Assembly: GCF_032854445.1 (NCBI RefSeq)
Contig: NW_027017999.1
Location: 1 to 64,000, forward strand
DNA length: 64,000 nucleotides
Direction of reading: 5' to 3'
From: Liolophura sinensis
Lineage: Eukaryota; Mollusca; Polyplacophora; Chitonida; Chitonidae
Within the stretch, counting starts at the first letter, position 1; each line of letters starts with the position of its first letter. The notes below the pieces were generated by a model. The model was not told the origin of the DNA. It did no database searches and was given only the letters and a program-made list of their open reading frames with translations. A program made the position numbers and the translations under genes. Of the stretch, positions 41,097 to 53,780 are shown one piece after another.

Positions 41097-41575
41097 TGTC
41101 GCTACAGCCAAAAGTATTGGTCGGAGAGCAACGCGGTTTGCACCATTCGATTTGTCGTCACAAAATACGTCGGGTTAGCCTCTTATTAGCAGCACTGGAA
41201 CAATTTTTCCAATTTTGCATTTTTGCCTGGTCTTTTTGTTAATTGAAATCGGCTACACTGTACTCTGTACCATCGCGACTGGTCATTACTATATTTAACT
41301 CACCCAGCAATTGCCTTACTTCTAAGTCGAAGACAATCTCAATGTCTTTATCTACGTGTAGAAAAACCACACCATTTGTACATGAAAAACACAAGGTACT
41401 TGATACAGTCTGCTGTAAAAAGTACAACTGAACACTGACCCACTTCAGTAAGGTGCCAAAAGATACGGAATTGAGCCAGGCATCGGTAGCTGTTAAAAAA
41501 TTGCAAATATCCCTGGTTTCCATGGAGTAAGAGCCGTTGCTGGGCACGTGATTATGACACCAATGATTATTGAAT
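41097..41575. repeat. Short unit S10, 479 bp
   Basis: The deletion junction is at about 41290-41295. It has CGTCGGGTTAGCC and CTTATTAGCAGC, shared with the short unit at 51728, and the private AAGATACGGAATTG. Confidence 0.95.
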
Positions 41576-42674
41576 TGTCGCTACAGCCAAAAGTATTGGT
41601 CGGAGAGCAACGCGGTGTGCACCATTCGATTTCTCGTCACAAAATACGTCGGATTAGCCTCTTACCAGCAGCACTGGAACAGTTTTTCCACTTTTGCATT
41701 TTTGCCAGGTCTTTTTGTTAATTGAAATCGGCTACACTGTACTCTGTACAATCGCGACTGGTTATTACTATATTCAACTTTTGACTATAAGTTATGTGCC
41801 ATTCGGTAGCCCAGAAGACCTGAAATCTTTGGGCCAAGCCCATTTAACTCACCCAGCAATTGTCTTACTTCTAAGTACAAGACAATCTCAATGTCTTTAT
41901 CTACGTGTAGAAAAACCACACCATTTGTACATAAAAAACACAAGGTACTTGATACAGTCTGCTGTAAAAAGTACAACTGAACACTGACCCACATTTATAA
42001 GGTGCCAAAAGATGCGGAATTGGGCCAGGCATCGGCAGCTGTTAAAAAATTGCAAATATCCCTGGTTTCCATGGAGTAAGAGCTGTTGCTGGGCACGTGA
42101 TTATGACATAAATGATCATTCAGTTGTCACTACAGCCAAAAGTATTGGTCGGAGAGCAACGCGGTTTGCACCATTCGATTTGTCGTCACAAAATACGTCG
42201 GATTAGTCTCTTACCAGCAGCACTGAAACAATTTTTCCGCTTTTGCATTTTTACCTGGTCTTTTTGTTAATTGAAATCGGCTACACTGTACTTTGTACAA
42301 TCGCGACTGGTCATTACTATATTCAACTTTTGACTATAAGTTATGTGCCATTCGGTAGCCCAGAAGACCTGAAATCTTTGGGCCAAGCCCATTTAATTCA
42401 CCCAGCAATTGTCTTACTTCTAAGTCCAAGACAATCTCAATGTCTTTATCTACGTGTAGAAAAACCACACCATTTGTACATAAAAAAACACAAGGTACTT
42501 GATACAGTCTGCTGTAAAAAGTACAACTGAACACTGACCCACTTCAGTAAGGGGCCAAAAGATGCGGAATTGGGCAAGGCATCGGCAGCTGTTAAAAAAT
42601 TGCAAATATCCCTGGTTTCCATGGAGTAAGAGCCGTTGCTGGGCACGTGATTATGACATCAATGATCATTCGAT

Positions 42675-43153
42675 TGTCGCTACAGCCAAAAGTATTGGTC
42701 GGAGAGCAACGCGGTTTGCACCATTCGATTTGTCGTCACAAAATACGTCGGATTAGCCTCTTACCAGCAGCACTGGAACAATTTTTCCAATTTTGCATTT
42801 TTGCCTGGTCTTTTTGTTAATTGAAATCGGCTACACTGTACTCTGTACCATCGCGACTGGTCATTACTATATTTAACTCACCAAGCAATTGCCTTACTTC
42901 TAAGTCGAAGACAATCTCAATGTCTTTATCTACGTGTAGAAAAACCACACCATTTGTACATGAAAAACACAAGGTACTTGATACAGTCTGCTGTGAAAAG
43001 TACAACTGAACACTGACCCACTTCAGAAAGCTGCCAAAAGATGCGGAATTGAGCCAGGCATCGGCAGCTGTTGAAAAATTGCAAATTTCCCTGGTTTCCA
43101 TGGAGTAAGAGCCGTTGCTGGGCACGTGATTATGACATAAATGATTATTCAAT
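42675..43153. repeat. Short unit S11, 479 bp
   Basis: The deletion junction is at about 42868-42873. It has CACCAAGCAATTGCC, CTGCTGTGAAAAG and AGAAAGCTGCC. It closes HOR copy 2. Confidence 0.95.
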
Positions 43154-45897
43154 TGTCACTACAGCCAAAAGTATTGGTCGGAGAGCAACGCGGTTTGCAC
43201 CATTCGATTTGTCGTCATAAAATACGTCGGTTTAGCCTTTTACCAGCAGCACTGGAACAGTTTTTCCACTTTTGCATTTTTACCTGGTCTTTTTGTTAAT
43301 TGAAACCGGCTACACTGTACTCTGTACAATCGCGACTGGCCATTACTATATTCAACTTTTGACTATAAGTTATGTGCCCTTCGGTAGCCCAGAAGACCTG
43401 AAATCTTTGGGCCAAGCCCATTTCACTCACCCAGCAATTGTCTTAATTGTAAGTCCAAGACAATCTCAATGTCTTTATCTACGTGTAGAAAAACCACACC
43501 ATTTGTACAAAACAAACACAAGGTACTTGATACAGTCTGCTGTAAAAAGTACAACTAAACACTGACCCACATTTACAAGGTGCCAAAAGATGCGGAATTG
43601 GGCCACGCATCGGCAGCTGTTAAAAAATTGCAAATATCCCTGGTTTCCATGGAGTAAGAGCCGTTGCTGGGCACGTGATTATGACATCAATGATGATTGA
43701 ATTGTCGCTACAGCCAAAAGTATTGGTCGGAGAGCAACGCAGTTTGCACCATTCGATTTCTCGTCACAAAATACGTCGGATTAGCCTCTTACCAGCAGCA
43801 CTGGAACAGTTTTTCCACTTTTGCATTTTTACATGGTCTTTTTGTTCTTTGAAATCGGCTACACTGTACTCTGTACAATCGCGACTGGTCATTACTATAT
43901 TCAACTTTTGACTATATGTTATGTGCCCTTCGGTAGCCCAGAAGACCTGAAATCTTTGGGCCAAGCCCATTTAACTCACCCAGCTATTGTCTTACTTCTA
44001 AGTCCAAGACAATCTCAATGTCTTTATCTAGGTGTAAAAAAACCACACCATTTGTACATAAAAAACACAAGGTACTTGATACAGTCTGCTGTAAAAAGTA
44101 CAACTGAACACTGACCCACTTCAGTTAGGTGCCAAATGATGCGGAATTGAGCCAGGCATCGGCAGTTGTTGAAAAATTGCAAATTTCCCTGGTTTCCATG
44201 GAGTAAGAGCCGTTGCTGGGCACGTGATTATGACATCAATGATCATTCAATTGTCTCTACAGCCAAAAGTATTGGTCGGAGAGCAACGCGGTTTGCACCA
44301 TTCGATTTCTCGTCACAAAATACGTCGGATTAGCCTCTTACCAGCAGCACTGGAACAGTTTTTCCACTTTTGCATTTTTGTCTGGTCTTTTTGTTAATTG
44401 AAATCGGCTACACTGTACTCTGTACATTCGCGACTGGTCATTACTATATTCAACTTTTGACTATAAGTTATGTGCCTTTCGGTAGACCAGAAGACCTGAA
44501 ATCTTTGGGCCAAGCCCATTTAGCTCACCCAGCAATTGTCTTATTTCTAAGTCCAAGAAAATCTCAATGTCTTTATCAACGTGTAGAAAAAGCAGATCAT
44601 GTGTACATAAAAAACACAAGGTACTTGATACAGTCTGCTGTAAAAAGTACAACTAAACACTGACCCACATTTATAAGGTGCCAAAAGATGCGGAATTGGG
44701 CCAGGCATCGGCAGCTGTTGAAAAATTGCAAATATCCCTGGTTTCCATGGAGTAAGAGCCGTTGCTGGGCACGTGATTATGACATCAATGATCATTGAAT
44801 TGTCGCTACAGCCAAAAGTATTGGCCGGAGAGCACCGCGGTTTGCACCATTCGATTTCTCGTCACAAAATACGTCGGATTAGCCTCTTACCAGCAGCACT
44901 GGAACAGTTTTTCCACTTTTGCATTTTACCTGGTCTTTTTGTTAATTGAAATCGGCTACACTGTACTCTGTACAATCGCGACTGGTCATTACTATATTCA
45001 ACTTTTGACTATAAGTTATGTGCCCTTCGGTAGCCCAGAAGACCTGAAATCTTTGGGCCAAGCCCATTTAACTCACCCAGCAATTGTCTTACTTCTAAGT
45101 CCAAGACAATCACAATGTCTTTATCTACGTGTAGAAAAACCACACCATTTGTACATAAAAAACACAAGGTATTTGATACAGTCTGCTGTAAAAAGTACAA
45201 CTGAACACTGACCCACTTCAGTAAGGTGCCAAAAGATGCGGAATTGAGCCAGGCATCGGCAGCTGTTGAAAAATTGCAAATTTCCCTGGTTTCCATGGAG
45301 TAAGAGCCGTTGCTGGGCACGTGATTATGACATAAATGATCATTCAATTGTCACTACAGCCAAAAGTATTGGTCGGAGAGCAACGCGGTTTGCACCATTC
45401 GATTTCTCGTCACAGTATACGTCGGATTAGCCTCTTACCAGCAGCACTGGAACAGTTTTTCCACTTTTGCATTTTTACCTGGTCTTTTTGTTAATTGAAA
45501 TCGGCTACACTGTACTCTGTACATTCGCGACTGGTCATTACTATATTCAACTTTTGACTATAAGTTATGTGCCCTTCGGTAGACCAGAAGACCTGAAATC
45601 TTTGGGCCAAGCCCATTAATCTCACCCAGCAATTGTCTTACTTCTAAGTCCAAGAAAATCTCAATGTCTTTATCTACGTGTAGAAAAACCAGAACATTTG
45701 TACATAAAAAACACAAGGTACTTGATACAGTCTGCTGTAAAAAGTACAACTAAACACTGACCCACATTTATAAGGTGCCAAAAGATGCGGAATTGGGCCA
45801 GGCATCGGCAGCTGTTAAAAAATTGCAAATATCCCTGGTTTCCATGGAGTAAGAGCCGTTGCTGGGCACGTGATTATGACATCAATGATCATTGAAT

Positions 45898-46376
45898 TGT
45901 CGCTACAGCCAAAAGTATTGGTCGGAGAGCAACGCCGTTTGCACCATTCGATTTGTCGTCACAAAATACGTCGGATTAGTCTCTTACCAGCAGCACTGGA
46001 ACAATTTTTCCAAATTTGCATTTTTGCCTGGTCTTTTTGTTAATTGAAATCGGCTACACTGTACTCTGTACCATCGCGACTGGTCAATACTATATTTAAC
46101 TCACCCAGCAATTGCCTTACTTCTAAGTCGAAAACAATCTCAATGTCTTTATCTACGTGTAGAAAAACCACACCATTTGTACATAAAAAACACAAGGTAC
46201 TTGATACAGTCTGCTGTAAAAAGTACAACTGAACACTGACCCACTTCAGTAAGGTGCCAAAAGATGCGGATTTGAGCCAGGCATCGGCAGCTGTTGAAAA
46301 ATTGCAAATTTCCCTGGTTTCCATTTAGTAAGAGCCGTTGCTACGCACGTGATTATGACATAAATGATCATTCAAT
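45898..46376. repeat. Short unit S12, 479 bp, CCAAATTTGC lineage
   Basis: The deletion junction is at about 46091-46096. It has GCAACGCCGTTTGC and GATGCGGATTTGAGCC, both repeated in S13. The right half has AGTCGAAAACAATC rather than the AGTCCAAGAC of S9. Confidence 0.95.
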
Positions 46377-47474
46377 TGTCGCTACAGCCAAAAGTATTGG
46401 TCGGAGAGCAACGCGGATTGCACCATTCGATTTGTCGTCACAAAATACGTCGGATTAGCCTCTTACTATTAGCACTGGAACAGTTTTTCCACTTTTGCAT
46501 TTTTACCTGGTCTTTTTGTTAATTGAAACCGGCTACACTGTACTCTGTACAATCGCGACTGGTCATTACTATATTCAACTTTTGACTATAAGTTATGTGC
46601 CCTTCGGTAGCCCAGAAGACCTGAAATCTTTGGGCCAAGCCCATTTAACTCACCCAGCAATTGTCTTACTTCTAAGTCCAAGACAATCACAATGTCTTTA
46701 TCTACGTGTAGAAAAACCACACCATTTGTACATAAAAAACACAAGGTATTTGATACAGTCTGCTGTAAAAAGTACAACTGAACACTGACCCACTTCAGTA
46801 AGGTGCCAAAAGATGCGGAATTGAGCCAGGCATCGGCAGCTGTTGAAAAATTGCAAATTTCCCTGGTTTCCATGGAGTAAGAGCCGTTGCTGGGCACGTG
46901 ATTATGACATAAATGATCATTCAATTGTCACTACAGCCAAAAGTATTGGTCGGAGAGCAACGCGGTTTGCACCATTCGATTTCTCGTCACAATATACGTC
47001 GGATTAGCCTCTTACCAGCAGCACTGGAACAGTTTTTCCACTTTTGCATTTTTACCTGGTCTTTTTGTTAATTGAAATCGGCTACACTGTACTCTGTACA
47101 TTCGCGACTGGTCATTACTATATTCAACTTTTGACTATAAGTTATGTGCCCTTCGGTAGACCAGAAGACCTGAAATCTTTGGGCCAAGCCCATTAATCTC
47201 ACCCAGCAATTGTCTTACTTCTAAGTCCAAGAAAATCTCAATGTCTTTATCTACGTGTAGAAAAACCAGAACATTTGTACATAAAAAACACAAGGTACTT
47301 GATACAGTCTGCTGTAAAAAGTACAACTAAACACTGACCCACATTTATAAGGTGCCAAAAGATGCGGAATTGGGCCAGGCATCGGCAGCTGTTAAAAAAT
47401 TGCAAATATCCCTGGTTTCCATGGAGTAAGAGCCGTTGCTGGGCACGTGATTATGACATCAATGATCATTGAAT

Positions 47475-47953
47475 TGTCGCTACAGCCAAAAGTATTGGTC
47501 GGAGAGCAACGCCGTTTGCACCATTCGATTTGTCGTCACAAAATACGTCGGATTAGTCTCTTACCAGCAGCACTGGAACAATTTTTCCAAATTTGCATTT
47601 TTGCCTGGTCTTTTTGTTAATTGAAATCGGCTACACTGTACTCTGTACCATCGCGACTGGTCAATACTATATTTAACTCACCCAGCAATTGCCTTACTTC
47701 TAAGTCGAAAACAATCTCAATGTCTTTATCTACGTGTAGAAAAACCACACCATTTGTACATAAAAAACACAAGGTACTTGATACAGTCTGCTGTAAAAAG
47801 TACAACTGAACACTGACCCACTTCAGTAAGGTGCCAAAAGATGCGGATTTGAGCCAGGCATCGGCAGCTGTTGAAAAATTGCAAATTTCCCTGGTTTCCA
47901 TTTAGTAAGAGCCGTTGCTACGCACGTGATTATGACATAAATGATCATTCAAT
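47475..47953. repeat. Short unit S13, 479 bp, duplicate of S12
   Basis: The deletion junction is at about 47668-47673. It shares GCAACGCCGTTTGC, AGTCGAAAACAATC and GATGCGGATTTGAGCC with S12, located 1,577 bp upstream. I noticed no difference between the two by eye. Confidence 0.95.
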
Positions 47954-50079
47954 TGTCGCTACAGCCAAAAGTATTGGTCGGAGAGCAACGCGGTTTGCAC
48001 CATTCGATTTGTCGTCACAAAATACGTCGGATTAGCCTCTTACTATTAGCACTGGAACAGTTTTTCCACTTTTGCATTTTTACCTGGTCTTTTTGTTAAT
48101 TGAAACCGGCTACACTGTACTCTGTACAATCGCGACTGGTCATTACTATATTCAACTTTTGACTATAAGTTATGTGCCCTTTGGTAGCCCAGAAGACCTG
48201 AAATCTTTGGGCCAAGCCCATTTAACTCACCCAGCAATTGTCTTACTTCTAAGTCCAAGACAATCTCAATGTCTTTATCTACGTGTAGAAAAACCACACC
48301 ATTTGTACGTGAAAAACACAAGGTACTTTATACAGTCTGCTGTAAAAAGTACAACTGAACACTGACCCACTTCAGTAAGGTGCCAAAAGATGCGGAATTG
48401 GGCAAGGCATCGGCAGCTGTTAAAAAATTGCAAATATCCCTTGTTTCCATGGAGTAAGAGCCGTTGCTGGGCACGTGATTATGACATCAATGATTATTGA
48501 ATTGTCGCTACAGCCAAAAGTATTGGTCGGAAGGCAACGCGGTGTGCACCATTCGATTTCTCGTCACAAAATACGTCGGATTAGCCTCTTACCAGCAGCA
48601 CTGGAACAGTTTTTCCACTTTTGCACTTTTGCCAGGTCTTTTTGTTAATTGAAATCGGCTACACTGTACTCTGTACAATCGCGACTGGTTATTACTATAT
48701 TCAACTTTTTACTATATGTTATGTGCCCTTCTGTAGCCCAGAAGACCTGAAATCTTTGGGCTAAGCCCATTTAACTCACCCAGCAATTGCCTTACTTCTA
48801 AGTCGAAAACAATCTCAATGTCTTTATCTACGTGTAGAAAAACCACACCATTTGTACATAAAAAACACAAGGTACTTGATACAGTCTGCTGTAAAAAGTA
48901 CAACTGAACACTGACCCACTTCAGAAAGGTGCCAAAAGATGCGGATTTGAGCCAGGCATCGGCAGCTGTTGAAAAATTGCAAATTTCCCTGGTTTCCATG
49001 GAGTAAGAGCCGTTGCTGGGCACGTGATTATGACATAAATGATCATTCAATTGTCACTACAGCCAAAAGTATTGGTCGGAGAGCAACGCGGTTTGCACCA
49101 TTCGATTTCTCGTCACAAAATACGTCGGATTAGCCTTTTACCAGCAGCACTGGAACAGTTTTTCCACTTTTGCATTTTTACCTGGTCTTTTTGTTAATTG
49201 AAATCGGCTACACTGTACTCTGTACAATCGCGACTGGTCATTACTATATTCAACTTTTGACTATAAGTTATGTGCCCTTCGGTAGCCCAGAAGACCTCAA
49301 AACTTTGGGCTAAGCCCATTTAACTCACCCAGCAATTGTCTTACTTCTAAGTCCAAGACAATCTCAATGTCTTTATCTACGTGTAGAAAAACCACACCAT
49401 TTGTACATAAAAAACACAAGGTACTTGATACAGTCTGCTGTAAAAAGTACAACTGACCACAGACCCACATGAATAAGGTGCCAAAAGATGCGGAATTCAG
49501 CCAGGTATCGGCAGCTGTTGAAAAATTGCAAATTTCCCTGGTTTCCATGGAGTAAGAGCCGTTGCTGGGCACGTGATTATGACATCAATGATCATTGAAT
49601 TGTCGCTACAGCCAAAAGTATTGGTCGGAGAGCAACGCGGTTTGCACCATTCGATTTGTCGTCACAAAATACGTCGGATTAGTCTCTTACCAGCAGCACT
49701 GGAACAATTTTTCCAAATTTGCATTTTTGCCTGGTCTTTTTGTTAATTGAAATCGGCTACACTGTACTCTGTACCATTGCGACTGGTCAATACTATATTT
49801 AACTCACCCAGCAATTGCCTTACTTCTAAGTCCAAGACAATCTCAATGTCTTTATCTACGTGTAGAAAAACCACACCATTTGTACATGAAAAACACAAGG
49901 TACTTGATACAGTCTGCTGTAAAAAGTACAACTGAACACTGACCCACATTTATAAGGTGCCAAAAGATGCGGAATTGAGCCAGGCATCGGCAGCTGTTGA
50001 AAAATTGCAAATTTCCCTGGTTTCCATTTAGTAAGAGCCGTTGCTACGCACGTGATTATGACATAAATGATCATTCAAT
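47954..50079. repeat. Four-unit addition in copy 3 (2,126 bp)
   Basis: Units 47954, 48503, 49052 and 49601 (short) separate two short units of the same lineage (47475 and 49601). The units at 48503 and 49052 match those at 54330 (right half) and 54879 at an offset of 5,827 bp. They share AGACCTCAAAACTTTGGGC, the GACCACAGACCC / CATGAATAAGG allele and GATGCGGAATTCAGCC. The material therefore looks like the flanking mosaic block rather than the core, which suggests exchange between core and flank. Confidence 0.8.
49601..50079. repeat. Short unit S14, 479 bp, CCAAATTTGC lineage
   Basis: The deletion junction is at about 49795-49800. It matches S9 (38970) rather than S12 and S13: GTACCATTGCGACTGG, AGTCCAAGAC and CCATTTAGTAAG. 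This is where copy 3 rejoins the canonical 13-unit order. Confidence 0.95.
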
Positions 50080-51727
50080 TGTCGCTACAGCCAAAAGTAT
50101 TGGTCGGAGAGCAACACGGATTGCACCATTCGATTTGTCGTCACAAAATACGTCGGATTAGCCTCTTACTAGTAGCACTGGAACAGTTTTTCCACTTTTG
50201 CATTTTTACCTGGTCTTTTTGTTAATTGAAACCGGCTACACTGTACTCTGTACAATCGCGACTGGTCATTACTATATTCAACTTTTGACTCTAAGTTATG
50301 TGCCCTTTGGTAGCCCAGAAGACCTGAAATCTTTGGGACCAGCCCATTTAACTCACCCAGCAATTGTCTTACTTCTAAGTGCAAGACAATCTCAATGTCT
50401 TTATCTACGTGTAGAAAAACCACACCATTTGTACGTGAAAAACACAAGGTACTTGATACAGTCTGCTGTAAAAAGTACAACTGAACACTGACCCACTTCA
50501 GTAAGGTGCCAAAAGATGCGGAATTGAGCCAGGCATCGGTAGCTGTTAAAAAATTGCAAATATCCCTGGTTTCCATGGAGTAAGAGCCGTTGCTGGGCAC
50601 GTGATTATGACATAAATGATTATTCAATTGTCACTACAGCCAAAAGTATTGGTCGGAGAGCAACGCGGTGTGCACCATTCGATTTCTCGTCACAAAATAC
50701 GTCGGATTAGCCTCTTACCAGCAGCACTGGAACAGTTTTTCCACTTTTGCATTTTTGCCAGGTCTTTTTGTTAATTGAAATCGGCTACACTGTACTCTGT
50801 ACAATCGCGACTGGTTATTACTATATTCAACTTTTGACTATAAGTTATGTGCCATTCGGTAGCCCAGAAGACCTGAAATCTTTGGGCCAAGCCCATTTAA
50901 CTTACCCAGCAATTGTCTTACTTCTAAGTACAAGACAATCTCAATGTCTTTATCTACGTGTAGAAAAACCACACCATTTGTACATAAAAAACACAAGGTA
51001 CTTGATACAGTCTGCTGTAAAAAGTGCAACTAAACACTGACCCACATTTATAAGGTGCCAAAAGATGCGGAATTGGGCCAGGCATCGGCAGCTGTTAAAA
51101 AATTGCAAATATCCCTGGTTTCCATGGAGTAAGAGCCGTTGCTGGGCACGTGATTATGACATAAATGATCATTCAGTTGTCACTACAGCCAAAAGTATTG
51201 GTCGGATAGCAACGCGGTTTGCACCATTCGATTTGTCGTCACAAAATACGTCGGATTAGTCTCTTACCAGCAGCACTGAAACAATTTTTCCGCTTTTGCA
51301 TTTTTACCTGGTCTTTTTGTTAATTGAAATCGGCTACACTGTACTCTGTACAATCGCGACTGGTCATTACTATATTCAACTTTTGACTATAAGTTATGTG
51401 CCATTCGGTAGCCCAGAAGACCTGAAATCTTTGGGCCAAGCCCATTTAACTCACCCAGCAATTGTCTTACTTCTAAGTCCAAGACAATCTCAATGTCTTT
51501 ATCTACGTGTAGAAAAACCACACCATTTGTACATAAAAAAACACAAGGTACTTGATACAGTCTGCTGTAAAAAGTACAACTGAACACTGACCCACTTCAG
51601 TAAGGGGCCAAAAGATGCGGAATTGGGCAAGGCATCGGCAGCTGTTGAAAAATTGCAAATATCCCTGGTTTCCATGGAGTAAGAGCCGTTGCTGGGCACG
51701 TGATTATGACATCAATGATCATTCAAT

Positions 51728-52206
51728 TGTCGCTACAGCCAAAAGTATTGGTCGGAGAGCAACGCGGTTTGCACCATTCGATTTGTCGTCACAAAATACG
51801 TCGGGTTAGCCTCTTATTAGCAGCACTGGAACAATTTTTCCAATTTTGCATTTTTGCCTGGTCTTTTTGTTAATTGAAATCGGCTACACTGTACTCTGTA
51901 CCATCGCGACTGGTCATTACTATATTTAACTCACCCAGCAATTGCCTTACTTCTAAGTCGAAGACAATCTCAATGTCTTTATCTACGTGTAGAAAAACCA
52001 CACCATTTGTACATGAAAAACACAAGGTACTTGATACAGTCTGCTGTAAAAAGTACAACTGAACACTGACCCACTTCAGTAAGGTGCCAAAAGATGCGGA
52101 ATTGAGCCAGGCATCGGTAGCTGTTAAAAAATTGCAAATATCCCTGGTTTCCATGGAGTAAGAGCCGTTGCTGGGCACGTGATTATGACACCAATGATTA
52201 TTGAAT
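51728..52206. repeat. Short unit S15, 479 bp
   Basis: The deletion junction is at about 51921-51926. It has CGTCGGGTTAGCC and CTTATTAGCAGC as in S10 and closes trimer A of copy 3. Confidence 0.95.
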
Positions 52207-53301
52207 TGTCGCTACAGCCAAAAGTATTGGTCGGAGAGCAACGCGGTGTGCACCATTCGATTTCTCGTCACAAAATACGTCGGATTAGCCTCTTACCAGC
52301 AGCACTGGAACAGTTTTTCCACTTTTGCATTTTTGCCAGGTCCTTTTGTTAATTGAAATCGGCTACACTGTACTCTGTACAATCGCGACTGTTATTACTA
52401 TATTCAACTTTTGACTATAAGTTATGTGCCATTCGGTAGCCCAGAAGACCTAAAATCTTTGGGCTAAGCCCATTTAACTCACCCAGCAATTGTCTTACTT
52501 CTAAGTACAAGACAATCTCAATGTCTTTATCTACGTGTAGAAAAACCACACCATTTGTACATAAAAAACACAAGGTACTTGATACAGTCTGCTGTAAAAA
52601 GTACAACTGAACACTGACCCACATTATAAGGTGTCAAAAGATGCGGAATTGGGCCAGGCATCGGCAGCTGTTAAAAATTGCAAATATCCCTGGTTTCCAT
52701 GGAGTAAGAGCCGTTGCTGGGCACGTGATTATGACATAAATAATCATTCAGTTGTCACTACAGCCAAAAGTATTGGTCGGAGAGCAACGCGTTTGCACCA
52801 TTCGATTTGTCGTCACAAAATACGTCGGATTAGTCTCTTACCAGCAGCACTGAAACAATTTTTCCGCTTTTGCATTTTTACCTGGTCTTTTTGTTAATTG
52901 AAATCGGCTACACTGTACTCTGTACAATCGCGACTGGTCATTACTATATTCAACTTTTGACTATAAGTTATGTGCCATTCGGTAGCCCAGAAGACCTGAA
53001 ATCTTTGGGCCAAGCCCATTTAATTCACCCAGCAATTGTCTTACTTCTAAGTCCAAGACAATCTCAATGTCTTTATCTACGTGTAGAAAAACCACACCAT
53101 TTGTACATAAAAAAACACAAGGTACTTGATACAGTCTGCTGTAAAAAGTACAACTGAACACTGACCCACTTCAGTAAGGGGCCAAAAGATGCGGAATTGG
53201 GCAAGGCATCGGCAGCTGTTAAAAAATTGCAAATATCCCTGGTTTCCATGGAGTAAGAGCCGTTGCTGGGCACGTGATTATGACATCAATGATCATTCGA
53301 T

Positions 53302-53780
53302 TGTCGCTACAGCCAAAAGTATTGGTCGGAGAGCAACGCGGTTTGCACCATTCGATTTGTCGTCACAAAATACGTCGGATTAGCCTCTTACCAGCAGCAC
53401 TGGAACAATTTTTCCAATTTTGCATTTTTGCCTGGTCTTTTTGTTAATTGAAATCGGCTACACTGTACTCTGTACCATCGCGACTGGTCATTACTATATT
53501 TAACTCACCCAGCAATTGCCTTACTTCTAAGTCGAAGACAATCTCAATGTCTTTATCTACGTGTAGAAAAACCACACCATTTGTACATGAAAAACACAAG
53601 GTACTTGATACAGTCTGCTGTGAAAAGTACAACTGAACACTGACCCACTTCAGAAAGCTGCCAAAAGATGCGGAATTGAGCCAGGCATCGGCAGCTGTTG
53701 AAAAATTGCAAATTTCCCTGGTTTCCATGGAGTAAGAGCCGTTGCTGGGCACGTGATTATGACATAAATGATTATTCAAT
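53302..53780. repeat. Short unit S16, 479 bp
   Basis: The deletion junction is at about 53496-53501. It has ATTCGATTGTCGC, CTGCTGTGAAAAG and AGAAAGCTGCC. It closes trimer B and HOR copy 3. Confidence 0.95.

Larger units (their letters stand above)
36226..43153. repeat. 13-unit higher-order repeat, copy 2 (6,928 bp)
   Basis: Unit starts are 36226, 36775, 37324, 37873, 38421, 38970 (short), 39449, 39998, 40547, 41097 (short), 41576, 42125 and 42675 (short). This is the cleanest copy: seven units followed by trimers A (39998-41575) and B (41576-43153). The opening unit differs from that of copy 3 (43154) at only 3 of 549 positions by eye. By contrast, about 34 differences separate the adjacent units at 13175 and 13724. 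The 548-bp unit at 37873 reflects ATTTTACCTGG with one T fewer, a mark also kept in copy 3. Confidence 0.94.
45349..48502. repeat. Tandem trimer duplication (2 x 1,577 bp)
   Basis: Units 45349, 45898 (short) and 46377 are repeated as 46926, 47475 (short) and 47954 at a constant offset of 1,577 bp. A private AGACAATCACAATGTC occurs at 45106 and again at 46683, with KDIVIVLD-type sequence on the reverse strand in both. The unit at 46377 is chimeric: its left half is of the 39449/47954 type (CTTACTATTAGCAC, GAAACCGG) and its right half copies the unit at 44801. The duplication junction therefore lies at about 46500-46610. Confidence 0.88.
43154..53780. repeat. Expanded higher-order repeat, copy 3 (20 units, 10,627 bp)
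   Basis: Unit starts are 43154, 43703, 44252, 44801, 45349, 45898 (short), 46377, 46926, 47475 (short), 47954, 48503, 49052, 49601 (short), 50080, 50629, 51178, 51728 (short), 52207, 52753 and 53302 (short). The first six units align with 36226-39448 at an offset of 6,928 bp. The last seven align with 39449-43153 at offsets of about 10,631 bp. The seven extra units between them arose as a 1,577-bp trimer duplication plus a 2,126-bp four-unit addition: 6,928 + 1,577 + 2,126 = 10,631. Confidence 0.92.
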
